Source: CAIWHR01 sp963726765 | GTDB taxonomy: Bacteria; Pseudomonadota; Gammaproteobacteria; Burkholderiales; Casimicrobiaceae | Length of the DNA stretch: 64,000 bases | Assembly: GCA_963726765.1 (NCBI GenBank) | Contig: CAVSDH010000004.1 | Location: forward strand, 493,056-557,055 | Direction of reading: 5' to 3' | In this document: positions 62,653-64,000 of the stretch, piece by piece | Numbering within the stretch: position 1 is the first letter of the stretch | Layout of the letters: each line of letters begins with the position of its first letter | The notes under the pieces: model-generated | What the model saw: the letters and a program-made list of their open reading frames with translations, nothing else | What the model was told of the DNA's origin: nothing | The model's database searches: none | Position numbers and translations under genes: made by a program

Positions 62653-62825
62653 GCGTGCACACGTGTTGCACACGCCGCCGCGCAACTGATTGATGTTGAG
62701 CGTGGATTGCGCCGATCCATCATCGGGGCGACGCGAAGGCGGTGCGACTAGCTGTTCATTCAAATGAGATTTTCAACGCTCGGTCGGTCCAATGGATTAT
62801 TGGAGCGATTGGCCATTTTATCGCG
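62653..62825. repeat. 173-bp interspersed repeat, copy R3
   Basis: Very similar to R2: TGCACACG-TGT-TGCACACG direct repeats, TTGATGTTGAGCGTGGATTG, and the TCCAAT-GGATT-ATTGGA hairpin followed by CATTTTATCGC. Lies between the cytochrome and the right-edge regulator. Confidence 0.85.
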
Positions 62826-62905
62826 ACGCGGGCACGACCACCTTCGCCAATGTGTGACCACGTACCCGCAGATTGTCAGTCGAATTCGCCGACGCGGCTC
62901 GTCAG

Positions 62906-62924
62906 TGCACACGTAGCGCACACG
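62906..62924. repeat. Isolated fourth copy of the TGCACACG pair
   Basis: TGCACACG-TAG-CGCACACG, the same direct-repeat pair that opens R1-R3, but without the rest of the unit. Confidence 0.5.
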
Positions 62925-62962
62925 AAAATCGCCGCTACTTGAGCGCTCACGACCACGTCGGA

Positions 62963-64000
62963 CTACCCCTCCAGCGCCATCCGACTAGCTTCATCTTCGG
63001 TCATCTTGGCGCCGTTCGCGAGGAGGTGCTCCAGTTCGACTGGATCCAGCCGATCGCGCAGAAGCGCGTACACCCGCGTGTGTGCGCGCGCTTCGTTGGG
63101 TTCGCGCGCGGCCCCATTGATGACAGCTGTCGAATCGGCGAAGCCGACAATTTGCGCGGCACTCGCAATCTTGCCGGCGAGCGCCGCCCGCAGTGCGAGA
63201 TGATCCATGAACCGCCACGCTCGGCCCACGCCGCTCAACAACGGCAAAGCCTCGCGTGCTGCTTCCAGCGCTGCGACAATGTTCCCGCGTTCGGTCAGCA
63301 CCCCCGCAAGGTTGGCAAGGGCTGTCCCAAGCGTGCGCTTTCTGTTCGTCGGCGACTTGCGTACCATCGCAATGGATTCGCGAAAGGAAGCCTCTGCGGC
63401 GGCGAGATCGCCGAGTACCCAGGTCACATCGGCGAGTGCGCCCTGCATCACATACTCCGCGGTCTCCATCCCGGCCTCGCGGAAGAACAGCGACGCTCTT
63501 TCCATGTGCGTTCTGGCGCTGGCGGGGTCGCCCGTCGTCACTTTGAGATAACCCATGTTCGCGAAATAGACGCCGAGCAATCGGGGCAGCCCAGGGCTTT
63601 CCACTGGCGGCCCGTCCGCCAACGCCGCTGCGGCTGATTCGAACCGCCCCAACTTTATCAGCACGCGGGCCTGGCGCATCCTCGTGTGGGCCAGTCCGAG
63701 CGAATCGTGCAATTCGCGGTAAAGACTGATCGATTGCTCGAACGCCGCCAGTGCGCGCGCCGGCATCGACTCCTCGAGCACCGCGGCAAGCCAAAACGAT
63801 AACCGTGCCTGGTCCGCCTTCGACGTGCCCGGTTGGATCCGCGCTGCGGCGGCCTCTATCCGCTGCGCGCCCTCGCCGTATAACGAAAGGGTCGTCCACA
63901 CAGGCCCGGAGGCGCCCGCGAGCGCGACGGCGAGCGCCGTGTCCCCGCCGGTTCCGAGCGACCACTCGAGTGCGGCACGAACGTTGTCTACCTCCGGCAA
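62963..64000 (-). CDS. TPR domain of a large ATPase-type transcriptional regulator (5' end off window)
   Basis: C-terminal 345 residues of a protein continuing past the right edge. It opens with EVDNVRAALEWSL, the junction usually found after an NB-ARC/LuxR-type ATPase, then about eight TPR-like helical pairs (LARALAAFEQSISLYRELHD-type repeats, FREAGMETAEYVMQGALADV). Winged-helix/ATPase/TPR proteins of this plan regulate diverse genes. The DNA-binding domain is outside the window. Confidence 0.75.
   Translation of the reverse strand: MPEVDNVRAALEWSLGTGGDTALAVALAGASGPVWTTLSLYGEGAQRIEAAAARIQPGTSKADQARLSFWLAAVLEESMPARALAAFEQSISLYRELHDSLGLAHTRMRQARVLIKLGRFESAAAALADGPPVESPGLPRLLGVYFANMGYLKVTTGDPASARTHMERASLFFREAGMETAEYVMQGALADVTWVLGDLAAAEASFRESIAMVRKSPTNRKRTLGTALANLAGVLTERGNIVAALEAAREALPLLSGVGRAWRFMDHLALRAALAGKIASAAQIVGFADSTAVINGAAREPNEARAHTRVYALLRDRLDPVELEHLLANGAKMTEDEASRMALEG

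Noticed and set aside
57261..62825. Integron attC sites
   Set aside because: GTTGAGC resembles a core site, but the paired RYYYAAC/GTTRRRY layout and an integrase are missing.
57261..62924. CRISPR array
   Set aside because: Repeats are 173 bp, few and far apart, with genes between them; no cas genes.

Overview
The window is GC-rich and tightly packed, with short intergenic gaps and many ATGA/GTGA start-stop overlaps. Gene content suggests a free-living, metabolically versatile beta- or alphaproteobacterium, most likely Burkholderiales-like: oligopeptide and NMT1-type ABC importers, acyl-CoA enzymes, inositol and tartrate catabolism, a cytochrome b561 and a MauG/CCP-like dihaem protein. This is inferred from families; no rRNA or complete tRNA is present to settle it.

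Layout. 1-2.6 kb: end of an ABC import operon, an Asp/GAC-rich low-complexity stretch and a Kbp/LysM protein. 2.8-4.2 kb: menA and a hotdog thioesterase. 4.3-9.5 kb: a minus-strand acyl-CoA operon (SCP2-type thiolase, two MaoC-type hydratases, acyl-CoA dehydrogenase, FadH). 9.7-16.4 kb: a myo-inositol operon iolC-iolD-iolE-iolB with iolG divergent. 16.4-20.7 kb: a CrtC/AttH-like exported protein with an FtsX-type permease and its ATPase. 21-26.9 kb: a sensor Ser/Thr kinase, aroE, a glycine-zipper lipoprotein, an amino-acid binding protein and a saccharopine-dehydrogenase-like enzyme. 27.3-29.4 kb: a polysaccharide deacetylase/PhyH dioxygenase fusion. 29.5-41.1 kb: a block bounded by two direct copies of a tRNA 3'-half repeat, holding a b561-cytochrome c fusion, gene fragments, and an RpiR-controlled oligopeptide importer with D-aminoacylase. 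41.3-44.3 kb: a TetR-SDR-MaoC-reductase cassette, repeated without MaoC at 54.5-57.1 kb. Between the two copies lie a LysR/MBL-fold pair and a D-tartrate dehydratase operon with its own importer and IclR regulator. 57.2-64 kb: a mosaic of VapBC, two TPR regulators and a dihaem cytochrome separated by three copies of a 173-bp repeat.

Regulation visible in the sequence: paired TGTAA-N5-TTACA operators at the peptide operon promoter, ATATGATG-type palindromes at both TetR cassettes, an AATGCGAA/TTCGCAAT repeat before iclR, and an ACTGT-N7-ACAGT repeat between lysR and its divergent target.

Sequence quality matters for every reader of this window. About thirteen otherwise good genes are broken by a single extra base, and every confidently resolved case is an insertion. 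In the second TetR cassette this can be proved against the first copy: three +1 insertions, no deletions, and the restored proteins have exactly the same lengths as copy 1. I therefore treat these genes as probably intact in the organism and report restored extents. Genuinely truncated genes also exist (hydrolase, Gfo/Idh and membrane-protein 3' ends) and mark recombination breakpoints.
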